Assembly: GCF_002814235.1 (NCBI RefSeq) | Contig: NZ_PHSU01000008.1 | Coordinates: 124,001 to 188,000, forward strand | Origin: Pseudomonas sp. QS1027 | GTDB lineage: Bacteria > Pseudomonadota > Gammaproteobacteria > Pseudomonadales > Pseudomonadaceae | DNA length: 64,000 nt | Reading direction: 5' to 3' | The notes under the pieces: generated by a model | Database searches by the model: none | Seen by the model: the letters and a program-made list of their open reading frames with translations, nothing else | What the model was told of the DNA's origin: nothing | Shown here: positions 35,393-44,598 of the stretch, piece by piece | Numbering within the stretch: position 1 is the first letter of the stretch | How the letters are laid out: every line of letters starts with the position of its first letter | Made by a program: the position numbers and the translations under genes

Positions 35393-35563
35393 GCGCACAG
35401 CGCCGCGTAAAGCGGCTTTTTGGTGTTCGCGTTATGGCGAGCTGTGCGCAGGAGGCTTAGCCCTGCCGGTTCCTACTTACCGGTCTGCGAACCTGCGTGC
35501 AGTTCGCCACCCTTGTGTCGCAGCAGGAGTGGATGAATCCCTTGCCTAAGTAGGAGACTCTCC

Positions 35564-36007
35564 ATGACCAAGAAGATAACCCCTGATCCGCCGCCCATTC
35601 GCAAGGCCCTCAGCACTGCCGACAGGGCGATGTACCTGCGTAAACACTCTGATACCCCATCCAGCGAACCTGAGCCGGTTCCAGCAAACACGCACCGGTT
35701 GCTCGATACCCTTGCGTTCACGTGCTCCAAACCGGTCATCCCTGAAGCCCCGTACAAACCCACTCTGTTTGCCATTCAACCTGGCGTAACTGCCCAGGAC
35801 GCCCTGACCTACGTTTCCAATCTGCTCGAAACGGCAGAACTCAATGGCGACGAAATCAGCCTGCACACCAACCCCGTCGAACGGGCGTTGTTCTGGGGCA
35901 TGCTGCATTCGGTGGAAGTGGCGCGGGCAGTGGTGGATGCGCTGCTTGAGGGGGCATCCCCATCCCGTCAGCTATTGTCCGCGTTGGATAACCGCCCGAT
36001 TGATTGA
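35564..36007 (+). CDS. DUF6124 family protein
   Basis: 147 aa. It starts 'MTKKITPDPPP' and carries the helical core 'DALTYVSNLLETAELNGDEI' and 'LFWGMLHSVEVARAVVDALL' of a Pseudomonas-specific small family. A second member lies at 53636-53983. Function unknown; such genes are often near mobile or toxin loci. The ATG has an 'aggaga' site. Confidence 0.75.
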   Translation: MTKKITPDPPPIRKALSTADRAMYLRKHSDTPSSEPEPVPANTHRLLDTLAFTCSKPVIPEAPYKPTLFAIQPGVTAQDALTYVSNLLETAELNGDEISLHTNPVERALFWGMLHSVEVARAVVDALLEGASPSRQLLSALDNRPID

Positions 36008-36074
36008 GGTCGTTGCGCTGAAAGAGATCAAGCACTTGGCAGCTTGATCTCTTTTAATTACTCGATGAACACAA

Positions 36075-36269
36075 TTGAGGTCCAATGCAATAGGCGCTAT
36101 CAGCCTTGAAGCCAAGAAGGCCTATGCGGCAAAGACTCGCCAATCCAACTACGCGGCCAGTCTGCGTCTGGAAGGCTTCAAAACGACCCCCGCAGATGGT
36201 GAGAAAAGCCTGCCGTCGCGTGAGGAGGTCCTGGAGGCTTTCTCCAAGAACTCAAGGCGAACCAAGTGA
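36075..36269 (+). CDS. YhfG-like antitoxin (Fic partner), orphan
   Basis: 64 codons. 'SLEAKKAYAAKTRQSNYAAS' plus 'LRLEGF' is the YhfG pattern, small proteins normally encoded just before a Fic AMP-transferase and neutralising it. Only a TTG start is available in frame, and the sequence before 'SLEAKK' looks degenerate. No fic gene follows. It is probably a leftover antitoxin, perhaps still expressed. Confidence 0.55.
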   Translation: MRSNAIGAISLEAKKAYAAKTRQSNYAASLRLEGFKTTPADGEKSLPSREEVLEAFSKNSRRTK

Positions 36270-36427
36270 AAGAGCATTTTCCGTAATTTCCTATCGATGT
36301 TGGTCGCCATGTAGGACATTTTTGGTAGTTAGTTGGGATCTGTAGCAAACAGCGGTATTGCTCTTCTTTTCGCTCTTTATCTGTCTTTATATCTGACGCC
36401 ATCTTTCATACATCAAGGATGTGAAGC

Positions 36428-37396
36428 ATGGCGAACGGATTCATCAATGAAAAGACCATCCATTACCCCAGTCTGAAAAACCAACTGTTGATACAGCGCG
36501 GTTCACATGCACAGACCAAGTTCGACACGATCAATAGCCATCTGCGCCGCTCGATGGTGACACCGGGACAACTGGTGATAGTTCCCGATGACAGCACTGC
36601 GTCCTGCACCTTCGAAGAAGCCTGGCTGATGACCCGGGCGCGGGAAATCGATCTGGCCTTGAGCCTCGACCCCAAGGCCGGTGTCGAGGTTCTGAACAAC
36701 TATGATTTGTTACAGGGCTTGCTAGGCTATAGCTCGATTGGCATCGGCAGCACCACGGCGGCCTGGGGACGGCATTTGACTGGGGTCGAGGAAACCTTGA
36801 AGGACATCGAAAAACTGCATCAGCAGCATTTAAAAGGCGGTAGCTCGGCCAGGAGCGAATTTATCGTCAAGCGCCAGGCCCTGTTCCAGAGGCTGGACAC
36901 TCAACTCCAGGGCGTGGGCCATTACGGCACCAGCCTGCGACACAACGAGTCGATCAAGAAAATGCTCGGCATTTCCACCCAACGCTACCTGCATCGCCAG
37001 ACCATCGACGGCTATGCGCAGCGGATCAACAAGATTGCCAGCACCTCGCGCTTTCTGAGCAAAGGCGGCTATGTGGGCATGGCCCTGGACGTGGGGGCGG
37101 CGGGGCTGGCGATTCAGGAGGCGTGTTCGACGGGGCGGGAGGAGCAGTGCAGAAAGGCCCGGTATGTGGAGGGCGGTAAGGTGGCGGGAGGAATTGCTGG
37201 TTCTCACTTCGGAGGAAAGCTTGGGGCGCGTGCAGGGGGATTGGTGTGCGCGGTTGGGTTGGGTGTTGTATCGGGCGGGTGGGGAGCATTGAGCTGCGGA
37301 ATTATTGGTGGGGTCGTAGGTGGATATACTGGCGGAATAATATTTGGAGGGCTGGGAGAGCTTGCTGGTGATTTGATTTATGAGGGAGCGCATTGA
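36428..37396 (+). CDS. Putative pore-forming toxin/effector with glycine-zipper tail
   Basis: 322 aa. N-terminal part (about 1-60) has a LysM-like ending 'TPGQLVIVPDD'. A helical middle domain (about 60-215) follows. The C-terminal roughly 85 residues are very Gly/Ala-rich ('GGKVAGGIAGSHFGGKLGAR', 'CGIIGGVVGGYTGGIIFGG'), i.e. glycine-zipper membrane helices. The stop overlaps a small membrane-protein gene by 4 bp. This arrangement resembles membrane-targeting type VI or contact-dependent effectors with cognate immunity proteins. No secretion genes are nearby, so the delivery route is unknown. Confidence 0.65.
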   Translation: MANGFINEKTIHYPSLKNQLLIQRGSHAQTKFDTINSHLRRSMVTPGQLVIVPDDSTASCTFEEAWLMTRAREIDLALSLDPKAGVEVLNNYDLLQGLLGYSSIGIGSTTAAWGRHLTGVEETLKDIEKLHQQHLKGGSSARSEFIVKRQALFQRLDTQLQGVGHYGTSLRHNESIKKMLGISTQRYLHRQTIDGYAQRINKIASTSRFLSKGGYVGMALDVGAAGLAIQEACSTGREEQCRKARYVEGGKVAGGIAGSHFGGKLGARAGGLVCAVGLGVVSGGWGALSCGIIGGVVGGYTGGIIFGGLGELAGDLIYEGAH

Positions 37397-37764
37397 TGAT
37401 TACGTTGGAGGTGATGAGTGTTTTTTTACTTCTGTTTCTATTGTTCTTTAGTCTTGGCTTGTCAGCCTATATCACTAAAACAAAGCTGGATTTGGTCGAA
37501 GCCTATTTCGATAATAACGAAATGATGATCGGTGACCGCAAATGGTGGGGCGGCAAGTCTTACAAGCATCGCTCAATGAGGTTATGTCTGATCGGCATTG
37601 TTATCATGTTTCCCAGAGTGTTCATCTGGCGCAGACTCGTCACCCAGCAAGAACTTGACGCGATACCGCAGGGGCTCAAACGATGGAGCAAGGCACCTTT
37701 GTATCTTGAGATTCCTCTATTCTTCGGCATGATTGCCTTTTGGATATGGCACCCATTCCAGTGA
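37393..37764 (+). CDS. Membrane protein, likely immunity partner
   Basis: 123 aa with three hydrophobic helices (about 6-28, 63-82, 102-120), basic in between. It overlaps the glycine-zipper gene by 4 bp, so production is coupled. An inner-membrane protein made with a membrane-active toxin fits an immunity protein. No named family recognised. Confidence 0.6.
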   Translation: MMITLEVMSVFLLLFLLFFSLGLSAYITKTKLDLVEAYFDNNEMMIGDRKWWGGKSYKHRSMRLCLIGIVIMFPRVFIWRRLVTQQELDAIPQGLKRWSKAPLYLEIPLFFGMIAFWIWHPFQ

Positions 37765-37844
37765 GATCTCCTTGGATGGCCGCGCGATCCTTCTGCACTG
37801 GCGAGGTACGGCAATGGGGGATTTTGGCAAAGATGGACAAAACC

Positions 37845-38069
37845 ATGAACACTACGAGCGTCTCCCTACTGGATGCCCTCAAGTCCTTTGCCGATGCTCA
37901 AGTGAGCCAGCGAGGTTGCTGCACCGGTAGCGGATATGTCCGGGAGCTGATTCGCAAGGATCAGGATCGGCAGCACTTGCGTGGCCTACTGCTGGCTGGG
38001 GCCGAATCGGCTCCCACTGCTCCTGTGGATGGCGATTACTTCGAGTCCCTACGTGCCAGATATTGGTGA
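37845..38069 (+). CDS. ParD-type antitoxin, orphan
   Basis: 74 aa. 'MNTTSVSLLDALKSFADAQV', then 'YVRELIRKDQDRQ' and a C-terminal 'DGDYFESLRAR'. This is the ribbon-helix-helix ParD/CC2985 antitoxin pattern, though the turn usually read as YGTSSE is changed to 'CCTGSG'. No ParE toxin gene follows; the next 100 bp have no open frame. It is probably a relic of a ParDE module. Confidence 0.7.
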   Translation: MNTTSVSLLDALKSFADAQVSQRGCCTGSGYVRELIRKDQDRQHLRGLLLAGAESAPTAPVDGDYFESLRARYW

Positions 38070-38171
38070 TATCTAGGCGTGCGCTGCAACCGGTTGAAAT
38101 CCATGTGACGCAGTCAATCAAGGATGTTGATATCCTCAGTGCCCCCCGAGATTTCTTCTGGATAATGGCTC

Positions 38172-38582
38172 ATGTTGACTGGTCTGAATCATCTCACGTT
38201 GGCGGTTGCGAACCTCTCTCGGAGCGTCGAGTTCTATGAGTCTTTACCTGGTTTTCGATTGACCGCACGCTGGGTGGCGGGGGCGTATCTTTCTCTGGGC
38301 GATCTCTGGCTATGTCTGTCTCTGGATAAGAGCAGGGAGACGGAAAAGAATATGGATTACACGCATTACGCGCTTTCGGTCGAACAGGAAGATTTCAAAA
38401 AAGTAACCGCACACCTGCGAGCACTTAACGTCGTTGAGTGGAAAAGTAATTCGAGCGAAGGGGACTCATTTTATTTTTCAGACCCTGATGGTCATCGGCT
38501 AGAGGTGCACGTGGGCAGCCTTACTTCTCGACTTGATCAATGTCGGCTCCGACCTTACGAGGGTATGGAGTTTTTCGACTGA
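38172..38582 (+). CDS. fosA: Fosfomycin resistance glutathione transferase FosA
   Basis: 136 aa, vicinal-oxygen-chelate fold. It opens with '[18 protein letters not shown]', and the metal ligands His7, His65 ('THYALSV') and Glu111 ('GHRLEVHVG') are all present. The '[14 protein letters not shown]' active-site segment is also intact. FosA adds glutathione to fosfomycin using Mn2+ and K+. Fairly close to chromosomal Pseudomonas FosA but embedded among decayed mobile elements, so it may be resident or acquired. It is expected to be functional. Confidence 0.93.
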   Translation: MLTGLNHLTLAVANLSRSVEFYESLPGFRLTARWVAGAYLSLGDLWLCLSLDKSRETEKNMDYTHYALSVEQEDFKKVTAHLRALNVVEWKSNSSEGDSFYFSDPDGHRLEVHVGSLTSRLDQCRLRPYEGMEFFD

Positions 38583-38641
38583 CCGCTGCTGGCCCAGGTT
38601 GTGTGAAAACGCCTTCATTGGCACCAACCAACGGCTAATGG

Positions 38642-39373
38642 AGACAAGCCTCGGATGGACCCCGCGGCCAGGGCGACAAGGCCTTAGTTGACGTAGAAAT
38701 CGAAGATATTTTGAGGCCTGAACTTCTCAACCTACTTGGGTGCGATTTTTGGGGTGAAGAGACGGGGCACTTGCTCACGGGGCATGCCTGGTGTTGGGTT
38801 GTAGACCCAAACGACGGCACAAGTGATTTCTTGAAGGGGCTAAAGGGGTCTGCTCTGTCGGTGGGTCTGCTGCATGAGACTATCCCAGTGCTCGGGGTTG
38901 TGTATGCCCCTGTCACTCCTGAGGGGCTTCCTGATTGCATCGGTTGGGCAGAAGGTGTTCCACACTTGATTCGCAACGGCAAACCAGTAAGCGTACGTCT
39001 TGCTGATAAAAAGCTCTCGAAAGGCAGCACAGTAATGGTCAGCGCCGCGGCGGTGAATAAACCGGAGCTCAATCGTGAGCTGTGCGCACCGGCGTGTTTT
39101 CATGCAATGCCGTCAATTGCATACAGACTAGCAAGAGTCGCCGTCGGCGATGCTGTATGTGGTGTCTCGCTCTATCCTGTCTCAGCTCATGACGTCGTAG
39201 CTGGGCATGCGCTATTGAGAGGTGCAGGAGGGGTGTTGCTGGACGAAAACGGAGTCTGTATCCGTTACACGACAGAGGCCGAAATGGCGACTGTATCGAA
39301 ACGATGCTTCGGCGGATCACCTTCAGCGTGTCACAAATTAGCAACTCGTGAATGGGAACGAGTGCTTCGATAA
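38642..39373 (+). pseudogene. 5'-truncated inositol-monophosphatase-family enzyme
   Basis: The frame opens at 38639 with 'ASDGPRGQGDKALVDVEIED' but has no start codon before the conserved region. Metal-binding motifs 'FWGEETGH', 'WVVDPNDGTSDF' and 'SAHDVVAGHALLRGAGG' are intact, matching the IMPase/CysQ superfamily of Mg-dependent phosphatases. A TTG at 38711 could start a shortened protein lacking the N-terminal helix. Loss of the 5' end suggests a breakpoint just right of fosA. Confidence 0.7.
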
Positions 39374-39745
39374 CATTTCATACGAAAGCACAGCTGCGTG
39401 TTCCGAGTACAACCTGCGTACCCCGTGTAGTGTCATCAACGCTTCGACGTTCCATTGTATGCGAAATTGCACTCCACTTGAGCACCCGTTTGCATTCGAC
39501 CTGACCAGTCATTTGCATTCGTTCGGGCCATCGATTGCATCGGATTTGACCAACACGCTTTCCAACCATGATAGGTAGAGAACGGCCAATAGCTGCCTCT
39601 CACGGGTGACCGCTACAGGGCAGAGTCAGCTACGCTGCTGACCATCGCAAGCACTGAACGGAATCATAGTCACGGCTAGCTGTTTTCGGCAAAATCATTA
39701 GCTGAGCACTGTCCACACGCGCCGAAGTAAAAATAGGGTTTAATC
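39374..39745. other. Gene-free stretch with IS-end-like repeats
   Basis: No gene. Bases about 39484-39550 hold related units containing gcattcgacctgaccagtca and gcattcgttcg. These resemble, in reverse complement, the tggtcaggtccaatgcaaat units at 51990-52240. Bases 39585-39690 hold a copy of the dispersed tgaccgct/ggcc palindrome-rich repeat also seen near 41100, 42912 and 48705. Confidence 0.5.
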
Positions 39746-41062
39746 ATGGTCGGAAATAAAAATTCAACTTTCTGTGGTTCGGAGCCTACATGGGCAAATG
39801 CCTGCGTAGGAGACAACGGCAGCCCAGGCTATTTTGAGTATTCCAAAGGTTTTTCCACCGCTGCTAACTTACTGATTGATCAAGTTCTTTCCAAGGAAAT
39901 GGATATGGAAATTGATGATCTAGTATATCCCGTGTGTTTCAATATGCGCCATTCGGTGGAGTTAAGGCTGAAAGGAGCAATTCAGGAACTGTCGTTCGTA
40001 GCCAAAGCGAAAAAATACGAATTTTCGTTCGATTTATCCGGGTCGCATGATATTGGAAACATTTGGGGCTTTTTCAAGCTTAACTCTGAGATTCTGGATG
40101 GCCGTTATGAAGATATTAACAACCTAATTGCCGAAACCATCTCAGATATTGCAGAGGTAGACGCCACCGGGCAGACGTTTCGTTACCCTTTAAGCAATGA
40201 AAGCAAAAAACACCTGACTGACGTCGCATCTATTAATTTTTTCCGTTTAAAAGAAAAATTTGGGCAGCTAGAAAGCAACTTGGATAAGCTACATAATTTG
40301 AATCTGTGGCTTAAGGATGAATATGCTCAAGGAACTTTTACATCAAGGCTTTCACGCCCAATGATTTATAGACTGGCCAGAGATCTACCTCCGAAATCTG
40401 AATGGGCAACACCAGGATTTAAAGATATCAAACAACAGATTATGTGTAAGTACGCCATTGGTAGCAGAGATTTGTCGAAAGCTGTTGAAAAAATAAAATC
40501 ACATTATTTTCTTTCTTCTGTGATAGGCGAGCCGTTACCACTTAAAGGCATAATCCCAGATCAGCTATTTTTCTTCTTTGATCAGTGGGCACCTCAGAAT
40601 GCCAAGAGCTTAATCCCAGAAGCACCAAGCCTTGGTCTAGATTGCTGGGATCGAACGGGGTCAATGCTTGACAGCATAAAGGAAAGAGCCAGCACTAGGA
40701 GTTTAGTTTGGAGTGAATTTGAAGCGAGGCTGACTCCTGAATATCTCGCAGGATTACATACTTTGTTTTATTTTGCACGCGACAGGTTATACATAGAGTT
40801 TTACGACGAGCTATATGAAAGTACGATCCCGGAAATTAATCGAAATTTTAGACTTGGCATTCAAAGTGTGAAAGAAAGCTTTATGCGTATTTTTGATAAA
40901 ACGAATGCAATATCTAACATGGTAACTTCGCTTTTTGCGTTAGGTCACAATGTTTTGGCTGAAGCTATTGTTGATAGATATCAAGTTGATTCATCACTCA
41001 AATGGCTTGAAAGATCTAGGAGTGGCGAACTTTTCTCCTATCCAGATTTTGCCAGATACTAA
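39746..41062 (+). CDS. Unknown protein with HEPN-like helix
   Basis: 438 aa, clearly AT-richer than the core genes. 'VCFNMRHSVELRLKGAI' (Arg68-His69, Glu72, Lys76) resembles the helix of HEPN-type proteins, many of which are RNases or nucleotide-binding regulators in toxin and defence loci. The classical R-x4-6-H catalytic pair is not clear. The rest is helical ('SNLDKLHNLNLWLKDEYAQG') with no membrane segment. A single gene with its own 'aggg' site. Function unknown; island location suggests defence or stress. Confidence 0.7.
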   Translation: MVGNKNSTFCGSEPTWANACVGDNGSPGYFEYSKGFSTAANLLIDQVLSKEMDMEIDDLVYPVCFNMRHSVELRLKGAIQELSFVAKAKKYEFSFDLSGSHDIGNIWGFFKLNSEILDGRYEDINNLIAETISDIAEVDATGQTFRYPLSNESKKHLTDVASINFFRLKEKFGQLESNLDKLHNLNLWLKDEYAQGTFTSRLSRPMIYRLARDLPPKSEWATPGFKDIKQQIMCKYAIGSRDLSKAVEKIKSHYFLSSVIGEPLPLKGIIPDQLFFFFDQWAPQNAKSLIPEAPSLGLDCWDRTGSMLDSIKERASTRSLVWSEFEARLTPEYLAGLHTLFYFARDRLYIEFYDELYESTIPEINRNFRLGIQSVKESFMRIFDKTNAISNMVTSLFALGHNVLAEAIVDRYQVDSSLKWLERSRSGELFSYPDFARY

Positions 41063-41376
41063 ATTTATAGATCAACAGGCGGCAAGGGCAGGAGGCTGCT
41101 ATGGTTGAAAGCTGCCTGTCGCTGGTGACCGCTATCAACCCATAGCTGACGGTGGCGATAGGCAAATATCCGCTAACTGCTGCCCGATTGTGACAGGCAG
41201 CGGGCAATAACCGCCGCCCATGGACGCGCTACAATGACTATGCAATGTGCAGAGTTTGTCGCTTTTGACTCGACACTCGTGCTTATTAAGGTGTTACACA
41301 TAGAAAATGAACATAATCGGGCACAATTGGAGGGAAAACCCCCATTTGTGTTACCTATTTATAGCTAGGAGGCAAT
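41063..41376. other. Intergenic repeat region
   Basis: No gene. Around 41090-41190 is a palindrome-rich repeat (aggctgctatggttgaaagc ... ctgcccgattgtgacaggcagcg) of the dispersed type. The remainder is AT-rich and should carry the promoter of the next gene, which has a 'taggagg' ribosome site. Confidence 0.45.
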
Positions 41377-41645
41377 ATGGCTCGTGCCTTGGACTGGGAG
41401 TGCGCTAATCGCAATGATCGGGCTCAAAAAGAAAATATTGGGCCTACAATTCCGCCACGTAAAGGGTCAGTTATTGATCTGGCAAAGAGGTTAGAAACCG
41501 CAATTCAGCTAATAGAATCAGAGAAATGGACCCAAAAAAAACCGGGATTCAGATCTCAGTTTCTATTGCAAATGGCCAGTGTTTACGAAAAAATTTCAGC
41601 ATCCAAGCCAAGCTTCCAATCAAGTCCATTAGGAAAAAAGGCGTG
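41377..41645 (+). pseudogene. Unknown gene truncated by IS30
   Basis: About 88 codons from ATG, basic, with 'KRLETAIQLIESEKWTQKKP'. The frame then runs directly into the IS30 end and is completed by transposon sequence. The missing 3' part was not found on the other side of the element. Confidence 0.6.
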
Positions 41646-42873
41646 GCGGGCTCAACCGGTCAGCGCAACAAGATGCTGTAAGCGATCAGCCGGTGTTTCA
41701 AAGTTCAAGGTCTCACGTGGTCGCTGATTCATCTGCAAGGCTACCGCATTGAGCTCTGCCTGGGTATAACCACTTAAATCGGTGCCTGGGCGAAAATACT
41801 GACGTAATAACCCATTAGTGTTTTCGTTTGATCCGCGCTGCCAAGGGCTGCGCGGATCACAGAAAAATACATCAACATGCGTGTCCATGGTGAACCGTTT
41901 ATGTTGAGCAAGCTCTGTTCCTCGATCCCATGTCAAAGAGCGCCATAGATGCTCCGGCATTTGACCAACCTCGCGTATTAAGCCATCGACAACACTCTTG
42001 GTGTCTTTTCCCTCGACTCGTACCAGTACCAGGAAGCGGGTGCTGCGCTCCACCAAGGTAGCAATGTGACTGTTCTTCGAACCGGTGATCAGGTCACCTT
42101 CCCAGTGTCCGGGAACGGCTCTATCTGAAGCCTCTGGGGTCGCTCGCTAATCGAGACAGCATCAATGATGTGGCCGCGGGGCTGTCCCTTGCTCGTAGCC
42201 GTCTTCGCTTTGCGCATCATGCGTCTGGAGCGTAGGACGGCCACCAGTTCTTTTTTCAATACGCCCCGGGCCTGTATAAACAGACACCGATAAAGAGTTT
42301 CATGAGAAATCTGCATCGTGAGGTCGTCGGGATATTTACGTTTAAGCCAGCCTGTAATTTGCTGAGGTGACCAATAGAGCTTCAGCTTACTCGATACCAA
42401 TTCACACAGCTCAGGGCTCTGGTTTAAGCGGTAATCTTTGGGCCGAACTGCGCGGGCCCAAGCTTGTTCATCGGCGTCTGCCACTCGATACAGATCACGC
42501 CCCCGATTTCGGGATATCTCACGACTAATGGTCGAAGGTGCACGATTTAACTGCAAGGCAATGGACCTGACGGATTGACCGATTGCCATCCCTCGAGATA
42601 TTTCTTCACGCTCAAGAAGCGTCAACGCGAGCCGCGAACGCTGTCGGGTTCGAGGAGAAATCCCACCGTTGCGGGCCAGCAATCTATGCACGGTGCCAGT
42701 GGGTTTCTGGATCGCCATGGCTATGGCACTCAGAGTCTCACCTTTGCGCCATAGCCTCCAGAGCTCTGATTTCTGCTCGGCGGAAAATCCATATCTCTCG
42801 CGACGTGACATTCTTGCTTAGCTCCAACCAACGGACGAATAGTGTACGTTGCGTCGACCGGTTGAGCCCGCCC
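41645..42873. mobile_element. IS30-family insertion sequence, about 1.23 kb
   Basis: Bounded by inverted repeats ggcgggctcaaccggtc (left, 41645) and gaccggttgagcccgcc (right, ending 42873), imperfect further in. It contains one transposase frame on the minus strand. It interrupts the gene at 41377. No clear target duplication was seen. Confidence 0.85.
41652..42811 (-). pseudogene. IS30-family transposase, one frameshift
   Basis: The N-terminal half 'MSRRERYGFSAEQKSELWRL' through 'GQSVRSIALQLNRAPSTISR' contains the helix-turn-helix. The C-terminal half has the DDE core 'HIATLVERSTRFLVLVRV', 'SLTWDRGTELAQH' and 'PWQRGSNENTNGLLRQYF'. The halves are in different frames. The total length is one base short of a multiple of three, and the break lies near 42115-42125, after 'SISERP'. 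A single-base deletion is the simplest cause. Confidence 0.88.
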
Positions 42874-42911
42874 CGGCGAAGTCGGCCAGTTAAATGAACA
42901 TCTAGGGGCGT

Positions 42912-42959
42912 CTTGTGGCCGTTTTCTGCCCGTCGCGACAGGCAGAAAACGGCCACAAG
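42912..42959. repeat. Perfect 19-bp inverted repeat
   Basis: cttgtggccgttttctgcc and its exact complement flank a ten-base loop cgtcgcgaca. It is the best-preserved copy of a palindromic intergenic repeat with degenerate relatives near 39590, 41100, 44280, 45755 and 48710. It could fold as a hairpin in RNA. Confidence 0.9.
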
Positions 42960-43199
42960 CAGACCATGGACTTACCGCTAATGACTCCGTAGCCTGCTTA
43001 AAAACCATGTCGTTTACCCGCCTCCCTCATGCCGTGCTTGTGGCGCGACACTCCGACCAAATACAAGGTTACGCAATCCCGCCATTTGGGCACCCAAAGA
43101 AACTCGCAAAAAGGTGCAGATTCTGGCGGGACAGATTTTCAGTTTTGTGCCGAGCAGGATAGTACGGCGCTCGGCACAATATTAGGAGTAGGGAAGAAT

Positions 43200-44222
43200 A
43201 TGGAACGGCTTCATACCGAAAATGATCTTGAAAAATTCTTACTTAAACAATGCGGACGAAGCATCACAATCGTCTCCGCGTTTGCCTCCGGCACCGTCAA
43301 ACTCCTGAAATCTATCGCCGCTGAGAATGACGTCGAAGTGATTGTGGGTACGATCAACGCGTTCACCTCTCCGACATTCATTGACGACGCTCGAACGCTG
43401 CTCCGCCGGCGGCTTTGGGTGGATTTTCGGGGTACCACTAGCATCCACTGGAAGCTCTATCTCGTCTCGCCTGATATCGTGGTCATCGGAAGTGCAAACT
43501 TCACTAACCAGGGCATTGGGATGGGCCGAGACACTTGTGTCGTGATTCAGAACGGTCATCTTTTTGAGGAATATCAGCAACAACTGAAAATCCTAAAAAG
43601 GGATAGCGAGGTAATGGATGGGGGATCTTTCGGCTTTGATGATGCCCTTGCGCGTCACCGCGAGCAACACAACCGCAACCAAGCAGCCCTGCAAATAGCT
43701 CGGCAAGGATCACAATCCGTCTCGCGAAGCCGCACTCGCAAAGTACCCACCTTTGATGTATGGGCAAAGCAGGGTTTCCTCACGATCCCGTTGTTTGTCT
43801 GGGAAGAGACCCATACCCAGGCGGTAAAGGCTGAGGCAGCCCGAATCATGTACGACCAAGATGGTGTAGCCGAGCATGCCGCTGGAAATGCAAGCAAATC
43901 TGCCGATTCCGAGGTACGGCCTTATCGGGACTTCCTTACTGAGGCGAGCGATGGCTCAAAACCTCAATTTGATCCGAATACGGTAGTGCTCGCCACAAAA
44001 GCTAATGGTGCGTATATGCGCTTTATGCAGCTTGACGTTGTTGTCCGAAAAGCTGACCTCGGGCTTGACTTCATGATAGAGCGCCGCAAGGGTCGGTACG
44101 CACAGCCTTTCGAGCTTACTCCAGCAATCAAGGCAGCCATCGTGCGTCTCATCGAAAAGGGAATGTGTAACCACTACGCAATTCCAGTCGAGGCGCTTCA
44201 GGAGGAGTTGCTCTTGCCTTGA
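43200..44222 (+). CDS. Phospholipase-D-like (HKD) nuclease-family protein
   Basis: 340 aa from the ATG behind 'ggagtaggga'. One HKD-like motif is visible: 'SIHWKLYLV' (His83, Lys85) and 'VVIGSANFTNQGIG' (Ser98, Asn100). Single-HKD proteins of this sort dimerise to form one active site, as in the restriction enzymes BfiI/NgoFVII and Nuc-type nucleases. The C-terminal half (about 190-340) is unassigned and may select the target. Defence or DNA processing is likely but not proven. Confidence 0.8.
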   Translation: MERLHTENDLEKFLLKQCGRSITIVSAFASGTVKLLKSIAAENDVEVIVGTINAFTSPTFIDDARTLLRRRLWVDFRGTTSIHWKLYLVSPDIVVIGSANFTNQGIGMGRDTCVVIQNGHLFEEYQQQLKILKRDSEVMDGGSFGFDDALARHREQHNRNQAALQIARQGSQSVSRSRTRKVPTFDVWAKQGFLTIPLFVWEETHTQAVKAEAARIMYDQDGVAEHAAGNASKSADSEVRPYRDFLTEASDGSKPQFDPNTVVLATKANGAYMRFMQLDVVVRKADLGLDFMIERRKGRYAQPFELTPAIKAAIVRLIEKGMCNHYAIPVEALQEELLLP

Positions 44223-44362
44223 GCAGAGCCGATGAGAGTCAGCTATCAAAGCAAAGCTGTCGCTCACCATGGGCTGAAAACGGCCAGGTGCGGCCCTTCA
44301 CGCTCTGGCCGTGGCTGTCCGCTTACTAGAGACGACCAGCCCCTCGCCCCGGAATCGTTCGG
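44223..44362. other. Intergenic, repeat-like
   Basis: Contains ggctgaaaacggccaggtgc ... tctggccgtggctgtccgct, a degenerate copy of the dispersed palindromic repeat. No gene seen. Confidence 0.4.
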
Positions 44363-44598
44363 TTAACAGAGGGTGTGACCCATCTTCTTGCAGAGCTGAT
44401 CAAGCCCCGAGAGGGGCGATCCACTCATTGGTGTGATCCAATAATCCGGATGCTTATTCATATAACGCACATCCTGGTTCCAGAATCCTTCACCAATCTC
44501 GTTCGCGCGGTCATGGTGTCTTAATGGTGTTCAATCGGAGGCGGTGCCGTCTCGCCGACGTGGTCCTTAGGAAGACGGCGCCGCTTCTCGAATGGCAT
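44363..44598 (-). pseudogene. Small coupled gene, frameshifted
   Basis: The ATG overlaps the stop of the DUF697-like gene (TAATG). After 25 codons ('MPFEKRRRLPKDHVGETAPP') that frame stops. A second frame carries on with 'RANEIGEGFWNQDVRYMNKH' and 'MSGSPLSGLDQLCKKMGHTL' to a TAA at 44363. Total length is one base short of a multiple of three, as expected for a single indel. The translational coupling suggests it once worked with the membrane protein upstream. Confidence 0.4.
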
